DNA from: SMBSF63 sp034003545
GTDB taxonomy: Bacteria; Chloroflexota; Anaerolineae; Anaerolineales; Anaerolineaceae
DNA length: 64,000 bases
Direction: 5' to 3'
Assembly: GCA_964447155.1 (NCBI GenBank)
Contig: CAYURM010000012.1
Coordinates: forward strand, 1-64,000
Shown here: in pieces, positions 34,887-43,561 of the stretch
Layout: each line of letters opens with the position of its first letter
Numbering within the stretch: position 1 is the first letter of the stretch
Position numbers and translations under genes: made by a program
Notes under the pieces: model-generated
Told to the model about the DNA's origin: nothing
Database searches by the model: none
The model's input: only the letters and a program-made list of their open reading frames with translations

Positions 34887-36383
34887 TTACTCCTTCTTCC
34901 CAAACAAGCCGGATGGTTTTACAAGCAAAACAATCACCATGATGATCACCGTTGAAGCCTCTGCAACCGCCGGAGAAAGCGATAATTTGAGCGCGAAATA
35001 ATCACCAAACGCGCGCGCCATGCCCAGCAAAAGCGCACCAATGAATGCGCCCACATAGCTGCCCATCCCGCCAATCACCACCGTGATAAACCCCTGCATT
35101 TGAAAGGCATCCCCCATTTCCGGCTTCACCGGAATAAACGGCGCAGCGCCAATCCCGCCTAATGCCGCCATTGCCGTTCCCAGGGCAAATACCAGCAGAA
35201 AAACCCGCTGTACATTAATACCCAAGGCTTCCACCATCTCACGATCCTGCACACCGGCGCGAATAATCATTCCAATCCGCGTGCGCTGCATCAACAGGAT
35301 CAACCCAATAAACATGATCACCCCCAAAAAGATGATGAAAATGCGATAACTGGGAAAAGTAACCCCCATAATGTCCACCGTCGTATTATTCCCGCTGAAC
35401 CACGCCAGCAAATTTGGCGCTTTTCCCGGCTGAGAAAAAGCCGGCGGCCGGCTCATTTGATAGGCCAACGGGTCCCACAACAGCTGCACAACCTCACGGA
35501 TCACAAACGACAATCCCAGCGTCATCAACACAATAAAGAAAGGCCGTACATACAATGTGCGCACCAGCACGCGCTCCACTGCCACACCCAGCCCAAAGCC
35601 CGACAAAGTGCCTACCACCAAAGACAATAAAAAGCGCAGGTTTCCATTCATTAACAAGACCGCCACCGGCCCAGATTCGCGTACCAGCACCAGCACGATG
35701 GTCAAGACAAGCAATAACCCAAAGCCAATCCATCCCTTCCGAACAGCAGACTTGTCCACCGAATGGGTTTTATCCCCGGGGCGGGCAGACGCCAGCGCAA
35801 TCAGGCCGCCTGCAAGCATCAACAGAAGCGGGCGGAACCAGAATAACCCCAGCGGTTCCTGAGCAGAGATTTCCGCCAGCGGATCCGTGGCAGATACGGC
35901 AATAGAAACCATCGCCGTATCCGCCAGACCGAGAAAGTCCACGCCGCGCACCGCAATGAAGCTCAACACCACTGCCACGACATTCAGCAAGCGGGGCAGC
36001 TGCTTCTGCCTCTCCTCCGAAAGTTTCCACCGGACAACCAGCGGTTGCAATACCAGGAGCAGCGACATTCCCGTAATGAACGCCGCAATCAGCGGCACAA
36101 TCCCGAACAAAAAAGTAGGATTGGTGTAAAACTGCCACCCCATGTACGCCCCCAGCATAAACATGGAACCGTGTGCGAAATTCAGCACATCCATCAAACC
36201 AAAGATGAGTGTCAACCCGGCCGCCACCATGAAAAACAGGGAGCCTAAGGTCAAACCCGAAAGCGCCGTGCGCACGAAAGACTGTGTGCCCATTCCCGTC
36301 AACCCAAGGATCGTCAGCACAATTACCATTACGGTCAAAATGATCAACATGCGGTTATCCCGCCAGAGTTCCTTAAGCCTCAT
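34887..36383 (-). CDS. livH: LivH-type permease with a large internal insertion
   Basis: 498 residues, while family members have about 290-310. The core is recognisable: GLTLGSLFFMVAAGLTLIFG, LNFAHGSMFMLGAYMG at the N-terminal end and GVAVERVLVRTLYVRPFFIVLMTLG, DREMVEALGINVQRVF and FITVVIGGMGSYVGAFIGALLLG at the C-terminal end. Between residues about 100 and 250 lies an insertion with two or three extra hydrophobic segments and a cytoplasmic or periplasmic loop. It overlaps livF by four bases. The insertion is not a frameshift: it is open and shows normal composition throughout. Confidence 0.85.
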   Translation of the reverse strand: MRLKELWRDNRMLIILTVMVIVLTILGLTGMGTQSFVRTALSGLTLGSLFFMVAAGLTLIFGLMDVLNFAHGSMFMLGAYMGWQFYTNPTFLFGIVPLIAAFITGMSLLLVLQPLVVRWKLSEERQKQLPRLLNVVAVVLSFIAVRGVDFLGLADTAMVSIAVSATDPLAEISAQEPLGLFWFRPLLLMLAGGLIALASARPGDKTHSVDKSAVRKGWIGFGLLLVLTIVLVLVRESGPVAVLLMNGNLRFLLSLVVGTLSGFGLGVAVERVLVRTLYVRPFFIVLMTLGLSFVIREVVQLLWDPLAYQMSRPPAFSQPGKAPNLLAWFSGNNTTVDIMGVTFPSYRIFIIFLGVIMFIGLILLMQRTRIGMIIRAGVQDREMVEALGINVQRVFLLVFALGTAMAALGGIGAAPFIPVKPEMGDAFQMQGFITVVIGGMGSYVGAFIGALLLGMARAFGDYFALKLSLSPAVAEASTVIIMVIVLLVKPSGLFGKKE

Positions 36384-37108
36384 TTCTTGCCTCCTGTGGA
36401 ACCCATTGATGTCCCTAAATACTGATAGATCAATTCTTCATCGCCTACCAGGTCTTTCATTAATCCTTCATGCACCGACTTGCCATCATCAATAATATAG
36501 AAATATTTCGCTAATTGGCTCGCCATCAGAAAATTCTGTTCAACCAGCAAAACCGTAGAAGTGGCACTTAATATACGAATCGCCTCCATCATCTCTTGAA
36601 TCAGAATCGGGGCCAGCCCTTCGCTGGGTTCATCAATTAATAGCAATTTGTTGTCCGGCACCAGCGCACGTGCTACAGCCAGCATCTGCTGCTGCCCGCC
36701 CGAAAGATGGTTGCCGGGTAATTTGTATAACCGTTTCAAGTCAGGGAACAAGGAAAAGATGAAATCTGCTTTACTTTCCAGATCACCTTTTTTTCGTTCG
36801 GCAATTTTCAGATTTTCGCCTACCGACAGATCACGGAACACCGCGCGATGTTCGGGCACATACCCAATTCCCATACTCGCAATGTCGTAAGCCCGCTTTC
36901 CCTGAATTTCCTTCCCCTGATACACTACTGTCCCCTCTCGGGGCGGGGTAAGCCCAAGGATGGACTTCAAGGTTGTCGTTTTTCCCGCACCGTTGCGCCC
37001 CAGAAGAACAGTGATCGTCCCCGGCTGCACAGCAATCGAAACACCTTCAAGAATATGAAATTGCCCAATAAAGGTGTGAATATTTTTTACCTCAAGGGTG
37101 TTTTCCAC
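36380..37108 (-). CDS. livF: LivF-type ABC transporter ATPase
   Basis: Walker A LLGRNGAGKTTTL, signature LSGGQQQMLAVARAL, Walker B LLLIDEPSEGLAP and the switch His (VLLVEQNF). The length (242) is typical of LivF. The start codon is GTG at 37108, with AGGAGG inside the 3' end of livG four to six bases upstream. The ATPase powers the Liv importer from the cytoplasmic side. Confidence 0.9.
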   Translation of the reverse strand: MENTLEVKNIHTFIGQFHILEGVSIAVQPGTITVLLGRNGAGKTTTLKSILGLTPPREGTVVYQGKEIQGKRAYDIASMGIGYVPEHRAVFRDLSVGENLKIAERKKGDLESKADFIFSLFPDLKRLYKLPGNHLSGGQQQMLAVARALVPDNKLLLIDEPSEGLAPILIQEMMEAIRILSATSTVLLVEQNFLMASQLAKYFYIIDDGKSVHEGLMKDLVGDEELIYQYLGTSMGSTGGKK

Positions 37109-37109
37109 A

Positions 37110-37901
37110 CTAACCCTCCTGCAGCGACATCAAGTCGCCGTAAAGATCACCCAGGTATGCTTTCTGCACAATCTGGTTGCCTGCAATCTCACGTGGATCA
37201 CCCTCTGCCAGTACCTGTCCCTGGTTCATCACAGTGATCTTGTCAGAAATGCGCATGACCATATCCATACGGTGCTCAACCAATACAATCGTCTTATCCC
37301 CCAAATCCATGATCGAACGAACGATTTCCAATAATACCGGCACCTGATCTGAAGACATGCCGGCCGTGGGTTCATCCAGCAGCAGCACTTCAGGGTCGCT
37401 TGCCAGCATAATGCCTAATTCCAGTTTGCGCTTGTCGCCATGGGGCAGGTTTTTAGCAAGCACAGTCTCACGCCCCTGCAAGCCCACCTGCGAGATAACA
37501 GCATGCGTTTTATCAAGGTAAGCCTGCATGTTTGCCGCACGGTGCAATAATTTATAATTCTCTTTGCCCATTGCCTGAGCGGCCAGGCGGATATTTTCAA
37601 TCACATCCAGATTGGGAAAAATATTGGTGATCTGGAAAGACCTGCCCATCCCCAAAAGTGCAATGCGATGCGGCGCTGTGTTGGTAATATCCTGTTCTTT
37701 GAAAAAAACTTTGCCGCTGGTAGGAGGCATTACCCCACTCAACAGATTAAACAACGTCGTCTTCCCTGCCCCATTCGGTCCTATGATCGAATGCAGAGTC
37801 TTTGCCTGCACTTGAATGCTGGCATCGTCCACCGCCACCAGGCCGCCGAATGCTTTTCGCAGGTTTTTTGCTTCGAGAATAATTCCCTGTTCCGAATTCA
37901 T
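37110..37901 (-). CDS. livG: LivG-type ABC transporter ATPase
   Basis: Walker A IIGPNGAGKTTLFNLL, the LivG-specific region FQITNIFPNLDVIENI, Walker B EVLLLDEPTAGMSS and a C-terminal YLGDLYGDL. The signature motif is degenerate (KNLPHGDKRKLELGIMLAS), as in many LivG proteins. ATG 37901 is preferred: GAGAGG lies nine bases upstream, and the alternative TTG at 37907 is too close to it. It starts 97 bases after livK, with a palindromic repeat in between. Confidence 0.9.
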   Translation of the reverse strand: MNSEQGIILEAKNLRKAFGGLVAVDDASIQVQAKTLHSIIGPNGAGKTTLFNLLSGVMPPTSGKVFFKEQDITNTAPHRIALLGMGRSFQITNIFPNLDVIENIRLAAQAMGKENYKLLHRAANMQAYLDKTHAVISQVGLQGRETVLAKNLPHGDKRKLELGIMLASDPEVLLLDEPTAGMSSDQVPVLLEIVRSIMDLGDKTIVLVEHRMDMVMRISDKITVMNQGQVLAEGDPREIAGNQIVQKAYLGDLYGDLMSLQEG

Positions 37902-37944
37902 GGGCAAAAACCTCTCTACGAATAATTTTGAATTAAATACGATG

Positions 37945-37980
37945 TGCAGGGACAGACCCGTTTAGCGGTCTGCCCCTGCA
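37945..37980. repeat. Palindromic repeat between livK and livG
   Basis: TGCAGGGACAGACC (37945-37958) and GGTCTGCCCCTGCA (37967-37980), one mismatch, loop of eight bases. On the minus strand it lies just after the livK stop, where a hairpin could protect livK mRNA and reduce read-through into the downstream permease genes. It belongs to the TTGTAGGG-type family. Confidence 0.65.
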
Positions 37981-37998
37981 AAAAACGATATCCAGGAA

Positions 37999-39372
37999 CT
38001 AGGGGGTTGGCAAATCGCCGCAGCGATCCGCATACTCCCCAACCAGCGTGCAAGGCACGCCCAGCTCGTCGTAGGCACTGACGTACACGGTCTCGAAGAA
38101 TTCATATTCGTTGATGCCGTCACCATCTACATCGGGGGTCAGGTTGACCAGACGCAGAATGTTCATCGGCTGTTCGCAAACGTGATCTTCAGGGCGAATG
38201 TAGTAGGTGCCCTTCGGGCCGTCAAATTTCAGGCCTTCCAATGCGGGGATCATCTTGTCAGCTGCTGCGTCACCGCCAGTGGTTTCCAACGCGCTGGCAA
38301 GTGCCAGCGCAGAAGCCATACCGCCAGCAGTAAACAGATCAGGATACTCGCCATATTCTTCCAGGTGGCGCTCCACCAGCCAGTCGTTCACTTCATTTTC
38401 AGGCACGGTGTAATGGTAAACGTTCAAACCAATTTGACCCATTGCAGCGCCGTAAACAGCCGCGAAAGAAGCGTTATCGCCATAGCCGGTACCCACTGTC
38501 ATTTGTTCCAAAGCGCCCAGGTCATTCAAGGCCTGGAAGAGAGTCACATAGCCGGTGCCTGCCCAGGTCAGGAACAGGTTTTCAGCGCCTGAGTCCATCG
38601 CCTGCTGGATATAGGGAGTGAAATCGGTGGTGTCGAAAGGCGCGTAAATGTCAGCAACCACTTCACCGCCAAATTTCTCAACAGAATACTTCAAAGCGGC
38701 GCCGCTGCCCTGACCAAAAGCATTGTCGATCCCGATATGTGCAAATGTCGGGCCAACATTCTCAACCAGATACTTTGCGATCACAAGTGTATCGTCATAG
38801 TTCGTGCGCGCGGTGCGGAACACGTATGGATTAAAATATTCGCCGGTGGTGAAAGCAGAAGCAGCCGGATCAACCATCAGGATAATCTCGTTTTCTTTGG
38901 CAACTGTGGTCAATGCCGCTGCAACAGCCGAGGAAACGGGGCCCTGGATCAATTCAACGCCTTCTTTTTCAATCAGTTCCAACGCCAGTTGAACACCCTT
39001 TTCAGGGTTGCCTTCGGTATCACGGCCAATCACCTCAACCGGGCGGCCAGCAATCACCCAGCGGCCTTCTTCATCCTGCTTGCCGCCAGAGGCATATTCC
39101 AGGCCCAGTTCAAAACCGCGTACCTGCTGTTCACCATACAAGGCCATCGCACCCGAAAGCATACCCAGTTGACCGATCTTCAATACTTCACCCATCGGCT
39201 CTTCTTCGGTTACAGGTGCTTCCTCAGCAACAGGTTCTTCAACCACCGGTTCTTCAACAGCCACAGGCTCTTCAACCACAGGTTCTTCAGGGGCAGGCGC
39301 AGCAGTAACACATGCGCTCAACACCAAAGAAAGCACAAGCAAAATCGCAAAAATCGAATAACTCTTCTTCAT
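37999..39372 (-). CDS. livK: LivK-type substrate-binding lipoprotein
   Basis: Start ATG 39372 with AAGGAG upstream; the next residues form a lipoprotein signal ending in VLSAC. A linker of repeated EEPV units follows (about residues 25-52). The rest is a periplasmic-binding-protein type I fold: LKIGQLGMLSGAMALYGEQQVRGFELGLEYA, VELIQGPVSSAVAAALTTVA, GTGYGDNASFAAVYG. It binds the substrate outside the membrane and passes it to LivHM. The ligand cannot be read from sequence; the neighbouring acyl-CoA genes suggest a carboxylic acid rather than an amino acid. Confidence 0.88.
   Translation of the reverse strand: MKKSYSIFAILLVLSLVLSACVTAAPAPEEPVVEEPVAVEEPVVEEPVAEEAPVTEEEPMGEVLKIGQLGMLSGAMALYGEQQVRGFELGLEYASGGKQDEEGRWVIAGRPVEVIGRDTEGNPEKGVQLALELIEKEGVELIQGPVSSAVAAALTTVAKENEIILMVDPAASAFTTGEYFNPYVFRTARTNYDDTLVIAKYLVENVGPTFAHIGIDNAFGQGSGAALKYSVEKFGGEVVADIYAPFDTTDFTPYIQQAMDSGAENLFLTWAGTGYVTLFQALNDLGALEQMTVGTGYGDNASFAAVYGAAMGQIGLNVYHYTVPENEVNDWLVERHLEEYGEYPDLFTAGGMASALALASALETTGGDAAADKMIPALEGLKFDGPKGTYYIRPEDHVCEQPMNILRLVNLTPDVDGDGINEYEFFETVYVSAYDELGVPCTLVGEYADRCGDLPTP
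39212..39290 (-). repeat. Tandem repeat encoding the EEPV linker of LivK
   Basis: Four to five imperfect units of about 15-18 bp based on CAGGTTCTTCAACCAC. They are in frame and encode the Glu/Pro/Val linker between the lipid anchor and the binding domain. Unit number probably varies between strains by slippage. Confidence 0.55.
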
Positions 39373-39402
39373 TTGGACATACTCCTTTATGTTTTTTACC
39401 TT

Positions 39403-39423
39403 TGATGGTAACAACTACCATCA
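39403..39423. promoter_or_regulatory. Inverted repeat upstream of livK (possible operator)
   Basis: TGATGGTA (39403-39410) and TACCATCA (39416-39423), a perfect 8-bp inverted repeat with a 5-bp spacer, 31 bases upstream of the livK start. It sits in the only gap in this part of the cluster (39373-39514) and could be a regulator-binding site, or a hairpin in the livK leader. No clear -35/-10 pair is seen nearby. Confidence 0.35.
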
Positions 39424-39514
39424 CCGATCAAGACGGATCATCTATTCTGAATATACTCGCTGCCGATACACCTCCTCTCAAAACGGGTGGATTTCAGTAT
39501 GTGTGAATCACCTG

Positions 39515-39940
39515 TTACGATGAGATTTTCTCCAATACCATCAAAACCGCTTCGCCGGTCAATAACTGTTTATTCGCCTGGTTATAGCAGTCGGTTCGCA
39601 GACACACGATACGTTTCTCAGTCTCCACAGAAACCACTTCCACCGAAGCCGTCACCGTATCGCCAATGAAAATTGGCGCCAAAAATTCAAACTGCTGACG
39701 CAGAAAAACAAATGCCGGCCCAGGTAATTGATTGCCCAAAACAGCCGAAACCAGACCTCCTGCCAGCATGGGCGATGCCGTCCGTGTACCCATCCGGGTC
39801 TTGCTGGCATACTCTTCGTTAACATGCAGCGGGCTGAAATCACCAACCACCCCCGCATACAACACCACATCCGCTTCAGTGATTGTCTTCGACAGCTTTG
39901 CACGCTGCCCCACCTGGATGGCAGGCATTGGCGTAACCAT
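39515..39940 (-). CDS. MaoC-like enoyl-CoA hydratase
   Basis: A 141-residue hot-dog-fold protein with the hydratase-2 motif YAGVVGDFSPLHVNEEYA, whose Asp and His are the catalytic pair, and PMLAGGLVSAVLGNQLPG. MaoC-type enzymes add water to trans-2-enoyl-CoA giving the (R)-3-hydroxyacyl-CoA. The ATG shares a base with the TAA of the upstream hydrolase gene (TAATG), so the two are translationally coupled. With the SDR and thiolase of the same cluster it supplies the middle step of a beta-oxidation-like cycle. Confidence 0.85.
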   Translation of the reverse strand: MVTPMPAIQVGQRAKLSKTITEADVVLYAGVVGDFSPLHVNEEYASKTRMGTRTASPMLAGGLVSAVLGNQLPGPAFVFLRQQFEFLAPIFIGDTVTASVEVVSVETEKRIVCLRTDCYNQANKQLLTGEAVLMVLEKISS

Positions 39941-40743
39941 TACGCTTCCTCACTGTGCTTGGTAAAGAACCCCAGCAGCAGGGTGTTAAAAATGTCCGGC
40001 TGCTCCAGACAAACTGCGTGCCCGCCATAAGGAATAATAACAAATTCCGCATTCGGAATTTCCGAGACCATCATTTCGCTGTACTTGCGCGATTTCAATA
40101 GATCATTCTCGGCCACAATCACCAGCGTGGGAGCTGTGATCTGATGCAGCTCCGGGGTGATATGGAAACCCAAAAAACTGTCCATCAGCCGCAGGAAGGC
40201 CTCAAAATCCAGTTGGTGATAACGTTCGCGTGCTGCGGCCAATGCCGGGCGGTGCTTCGCAATCCACTCACCTGAAAAATTCAGCGGATACGTCACCTCA
40301 AACAATAGATCAGCATCTTTTGCTTTTGCCGCCGTCACCCAGCTCTCACACTGCGCTTTCAGCAGCGCATCAATCTGGCTGACGCCGTCCGCCAGCACCA
40401 AAGACCGGACGCGCTGCGGGTATTTGATCGCAAATGCCATACTGACTTCAGAACCGTAGGAGATACCCGCAATATGAGCCTGCTCAACCGCAAGGGCATC
40501 CAGCAATCCGGCCAGATCAGCCGCGTGCATCTCCATGCTATAGGGTCCCTCAGGATGGTCAGACTGCCACATACCTCGGCAGTCATAAAGCAAAACCCGA
40601 AACTTGTTTGCCAAAGCAGCGGTCTGAAATGCCCAACTGGCGGTACTCATCAGCACACCGTTCGAAAGCACAACAACTTCTGCCTCCTCCGGGCCATGCA
40701 ATTCATAATACATTTCAATTCCATTAACAACAGCTTTTGGCAT
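39940..40743 (-). CDS. Alpha/beta hydrolase, enol-lactonase-like
   Basis: 267 residues. Nucleophile elbow GISYGS with Ser95, acid in the LVIVAENDLL loop, and His in YGGHAVCLEQPD. YDCRGMWQSDHPEGPYSM is the oxyanion-side motif seen in 3-oxoadipate enol-lactonase-like proteins. It could hydrolyse a lactone, an ester or a C-C bond of a ring-cleavage product. It is coupled to the MaoC gene downstream and follows the DUF35 gene by 29 bases. Confidence 0.78.
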   Translation of the reverse strand: MPKAVVNGIEMYYELHGPEEAEVVVLSNGVLMSTASWAFQTAALANKFRVLLYDCRGMWQSDHPEGPYSMEMHAADLAGLLDALAVEQAHIAGISYGSEVSMAFAIKYPQRVRSLVLADGVSQIDALLKAQCESWVTAAKAKDADLLFEVTYPLNFSGEWIAKHRPALAAARERYHQLDFEAFLRLMDSFLGFHITPELHQITAPTLVIVAENDLLKSRKYSEMMVSEIPNAEFVIIPYGGHAVCLEQPDIFNTLLLGFFTKHSEEA

Positions 40744-40772
40744 TCAATTTCGCCTTTCGCAAAAACTGCGAG

Positions 40773-41189
40773 CTAGCAGGGCTCAAACCCCAGGAAGGTC
40801 TTGACGGCATCATCCTTGCCGCGTTCCACAAATACCGCCCGTACTGGCGTGCCGATCTGGATCGACTCGGGCTGTGAAACATCCACACCCAGAATCTGCG
40901 CGCTGACCACCGGCCCTTCTTCCAGCTCCACCAATCCGGCACAATATGGTTTAAAACGATCATACCCCGCCTCAATCATCTGTGTCAGGCCGATATGAAC
41001 AATTGTAAACGTACGCAGCACACCCTTGCCAGACATTTCAATGCCGTCCACCTTGTCGCTCCAGCAATTGGGGCAGATGGTGCGCGGCGGGCACTGTACG
41101 TCCCCGCAATCCGCGCAGCGCGAAGCAATCAAATTCTTCCCTTTCAGGGCATCATAAAATCCAACTGCTGTCAGGTCAACCATTTCCAT
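40773..41189 (-). CDS. DUF35 Zn-ribbon / OB-fold protein, thiolase partner
   Basis: 138 residues. The N-terminal rubredoxin-like zinc ribbon has CADC and CPNC; the C-terminal part is an OB fold (VLRTFTIVHIG, VEEGPVVSAQILG-like segments). DUF35 proteins bind thiolase-like enzymes and complete their active site or channel CoA, as in archaeal thiolase/HMG-CoA synthase complexes, BbsA-BbsB and the Ltp2 aldolase. The thiolase gene lies two bases upstream, which strongly suggests a complex. Confidence 0.86.
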   Translation of the reverse strand: MEMVDLTAVGFYDALKGKNLIASRCADCGDVQCPPRTICPNCWSDKVDGIEMSGKGVLRTFTIVHIGLTQMIEAGYDRFKPYCAGLVELEEGPVVSAQILGVDVSQPESIQIGTPVRAVFVERGKDDAVKTFLGFEPC

Positions 41190-41191
41190 TC

Positions 41192-42454
41192 CTACCTCCG
41201 CTCAAAAATGTGCACCAGACAGGTCTGCCCTGTACCGCCCACATTATGGGTTAATCCCAGATTGACGTCGCCAGCAAGCTGCCGTTCGCCGGCCTGCCCG
41301 CGCAGTTGTTTCCAGATTTCAACTACCTGGCCCGCGCCGGAAGCCCCCACGGGATGACCTTTCGACTTCAAACCGCCGGACGTATTGATTGGCCGCACCC
41401 CATTGCGCGCCGTGGCCCCTTCCTCGGCTGCTGCCCCGCCTTGCCCGGGAGCAAAAAAGCCCAGATCTTCTGTCGCCAGCACTTCCGCCACAGTGAAGCA
41501 ATCATGCACCTCGGCCAGCTTGATATCCTGCGGGGTAACGCCAGCCATTTCATAGGCCTTGTTTGCCGCAAGTTTCGCCGCCGGAATGGAGGTGAAAGTG
41601 GCGCGGCTATGCAATGCACCGTCGCTGGCCGCGCCGCTGCCGATGATATACAACGGCTCATCGGTAAACTGTTTGGCAATCTCCTCACTCACCAGCAGCA
41701 GACTCACCGCACCATCAGACACCGGCGAGCAGTCAAACAAACGCATCGGCCAGGCGATCATTGGATTCGCCCTATCATCCTTCAGAAAATCCATTTCCGT
41801 TTCCCAGGTCGGGATCGGACGACCCTTCTTTTCGGCCCGGCGCTGCTTGCTAACCATGATATCCGCAATGCGCGCACCAAACTGCGCCTTCTCGTTCAAC
41901 GCCCCATTTTCATGGTTCTTGTAACCAACCCGCATGAAGGTTTCCGGGGTGGCTCCATATTGATCCATGTATGCTGTAGCCATGGAAGCATAAAAGCCCG
42001 GAAAGGTGAAGCCTGCCGCGACTTCATAGGTCACATCTGCTGCTGTCGCCAATGTATCGGTCACTTTTTCGATCGGCAGATCCGACATTTTTTCCACGCC
42101 GGCCACCAGCACCATATCATACATGCCCGAAGCAATCGCCATGATTGCGTCACGCAGGGCGACACTGCTGCTGGCACACGCCCCTTCCAGCCGCACAGCC
42201 GGGATAGGCGACAAGCCCACCCAGTTTGCTAAAATCGGTGCCAGATGTGCCTGTCCTTCAAACAGGTCGCCGCTGAAATTGCCCAGATAGAATGCCTCAA
42301 TATCCTTCGGATCAAGCCCTTTGTCCACCGAAGTCCGCATCTCCTGAAAGGCATCTACAAACAGGTCTCGCGAGGATTTGCCGGGAAATGCACCAAACTT
42401 GCTCATTCCGGCACCTACCACCGCCACACCTCGTCCTAATTTTCTCACACTCAT
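41192..42454 (-). CDS. Thiolase (acetyl-CoA acetyltransferase-like), partner of DUF35
   Basis: About 420 residues. LEGACASSSVALRDAI holds the acyl-carrying Cys, EVHDCFTVAEVLATEDLG the first His and GGLKSKGHPVGASGAGQ the second; NVGGTGQTCLVHIF has the second Cys near the C-terminus. This is a complete thiolase set, unlike the SCP2-type protein at 25001. ATG 42454 with GAGGAAG upstream is chosen over the TTG at 42457. It may cleave a 3-oxoacyl-CoA, condense two acyl-CoAs or act as an aldolase, depending on the DUF35 partner. Confidence 0.88.
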   Translation of the reverse strand: MSVRKLGRGVAVVGAGMSKFGAFPGKSSRDLFVDAFQEMRTSVDKGLDPKDIEAFYLGNFSGDLFEGQAHLAPILANWVGLSPIPAVRLEGACASSSVALRDAIMAIASGMYDMVLVAGVEKMSDLPIEKVTDTLATAADVTYEVAAGFTFPGFYASMATAYMDQYGATPETFMRVGYKNHENGALNEKAQFGARIADIMVSKQRRAEKKGRPIPTWETEMDFLKDDRANPMIAWPMRLFDCSPVSDGAVSLLLVSEEIAKQFTDEPLYIIGSGAASDGALHSRATFTSIPAAKLAANKAYEMAGVTPQDIKLAEVHDCFTVAEVLATEDLGFFAPGQGGAAAEEGATARNGVRPINTSGGLKSKGHPVGASGAGQVVEIWKQLRGQAGERQLAGDVNLGLTHNVGGTGQTCLVHIFERR

Positions 42455-42472
42455 CAATTTCTTCCTCTTGTC

Positions 42473-43537
42473 TCAGTTTGATTTCAGGAACGCATGGAAG
42501 AAAGCGTTGAATTCTTCCGGTTTCTCAATAAAGCAGCCATGCCCCGCATTATCAATCACGCGCTCTTCAAAAGTGCCTCCCTTGCTGGCATATTTTTCGA
42601 AGAAAGCTCTTGTCTGTCCGATCATCGGCTGTGCAGGGAATACTTCCTCGCCAGGGTAGCCAGGCACAAAGCCTAATTTACCCAATACAGGAATATCAAA
42701 GAAGGAGGCATCGCTGACAATTTGATCCTTATCACCGCGTGCCCACAACACGGGCGGCTTTTTCTCGAGGTTTAACAGTTCAGGAATATCATCCAGCATA
42801 TACTTCGGAGAACCGGCGTTGATCGGCCCCCATTTTCCAGGGGCGGCCATCGGCCAATTCTCAGAGGGCGCAGCATCTCCGGGATACTTATCCTCGCCAA
42901 TTTTCTCCATCAGGCTGGCAGTCAGATAATCTTCAATATCCTCAGCGACAAAACCCTCCGCCCAGTAGAATGTGTTGATAATATTGCGCGGTGAATTCGG
43001 ATCCTCTGCGCTGCGGTCTCCCTCGGAAATGCGCTTCACAAAATCGGGATTTACCAGCCCGCCGCCGCATCCCGCAAAATCATCGAACACGGGCTCGCCA
43101 TCCAGTCCCTTGGTGCCGCCAAAACCATAAGGCGAAACCGGCGCCACCAAAGTGACAGACTTGATTCGCTCTGGCACTTCCAGCATCAGCCGGTAAATGG
43201 GTGCAGCACCCAGCGACCATCCCACAAAATGCGCGGCGCCAATTTCCATCTCATCCATCAAGGCAGTCAGATCTTCTGACCAATCACGCACCCCGCGGGT
43301 GGCATCCGTCCTCTTGTCTTCCGACCAGCCATAACCGCGCAGATCCGGAGCAATACCGTAGTAGCCCTCTGGCAAAGCCAGCATCAAATCCTGCCAGTAC
43401 AACGCAGCAGAGAAATTTCCATGAATGAAAATGACAGGTGTGCCTTTTTCCATGCCGCTGACCAACACATGTGTATCCAATCTTTCTGTTTTCACCATAC
43501 GGGATTCAATACCACTCTTGTATTTCGGCATATCCAT
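42473..43537 (-). CDS. Alpha/beta hydrolase, 354 residues
   Basis: Oxyanion segment FIHGNFSAALYW, nucleophile elbow GWSLGA, acid in WARGDKDQIV and catalytic His in NAGHGCFIEKP. The lid region is long (about residues 140-250). AGGAGG six bases before ATG 43537 gives a firm start. It could be an epoxide hydrolase, haloalkane dehalogenase relative, C-C hydrolase or esterase. It lies between the CoA transferase and the thiolase genes, so a role on the same substrate is likely. Confidence 0.78.
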   Translation of the reverse strand: MDMPKYKSGIESRMVKTERLDTHVLVSGMEKGTPVIFIHGNFSAALYWQDLMLALPEGYYGIAPDLRGYGWSEDKRTDATRGVRDWSEDLTALMDEMEIGAAHFVGWSLGAAPIYRLMLEVPERIKSVTLVAPVSPYGFGGTKGLDGEPVFDDFAGCGGGLVNPDFVKRISEGDRSAEDPNSPRNIINTFYWAEGFVAEDIEDYLTASLMEKIGEDKYPGDAAPSENWPMAAPGKWGPINAGSPKYMLDDIPELLNLEKKPPVLWARGDKDQIVSDASFFDIPVLGKLGFVPGYPGEEVFPAQPMIGQTRAFFEKYASKGGTFEERVIDNAGHGCFIEKPEEFNAFFHAFLKSN

Positions 43538-43561
43538 TTCAATCCTCCTTTTCTATTTCTG

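Noticed and set aside
39212..39290. CRISPR-like repeat array
   Set aside because: Units are short, imperfect, in frame and encode the EEPV linker of LivK; there are no spacers.
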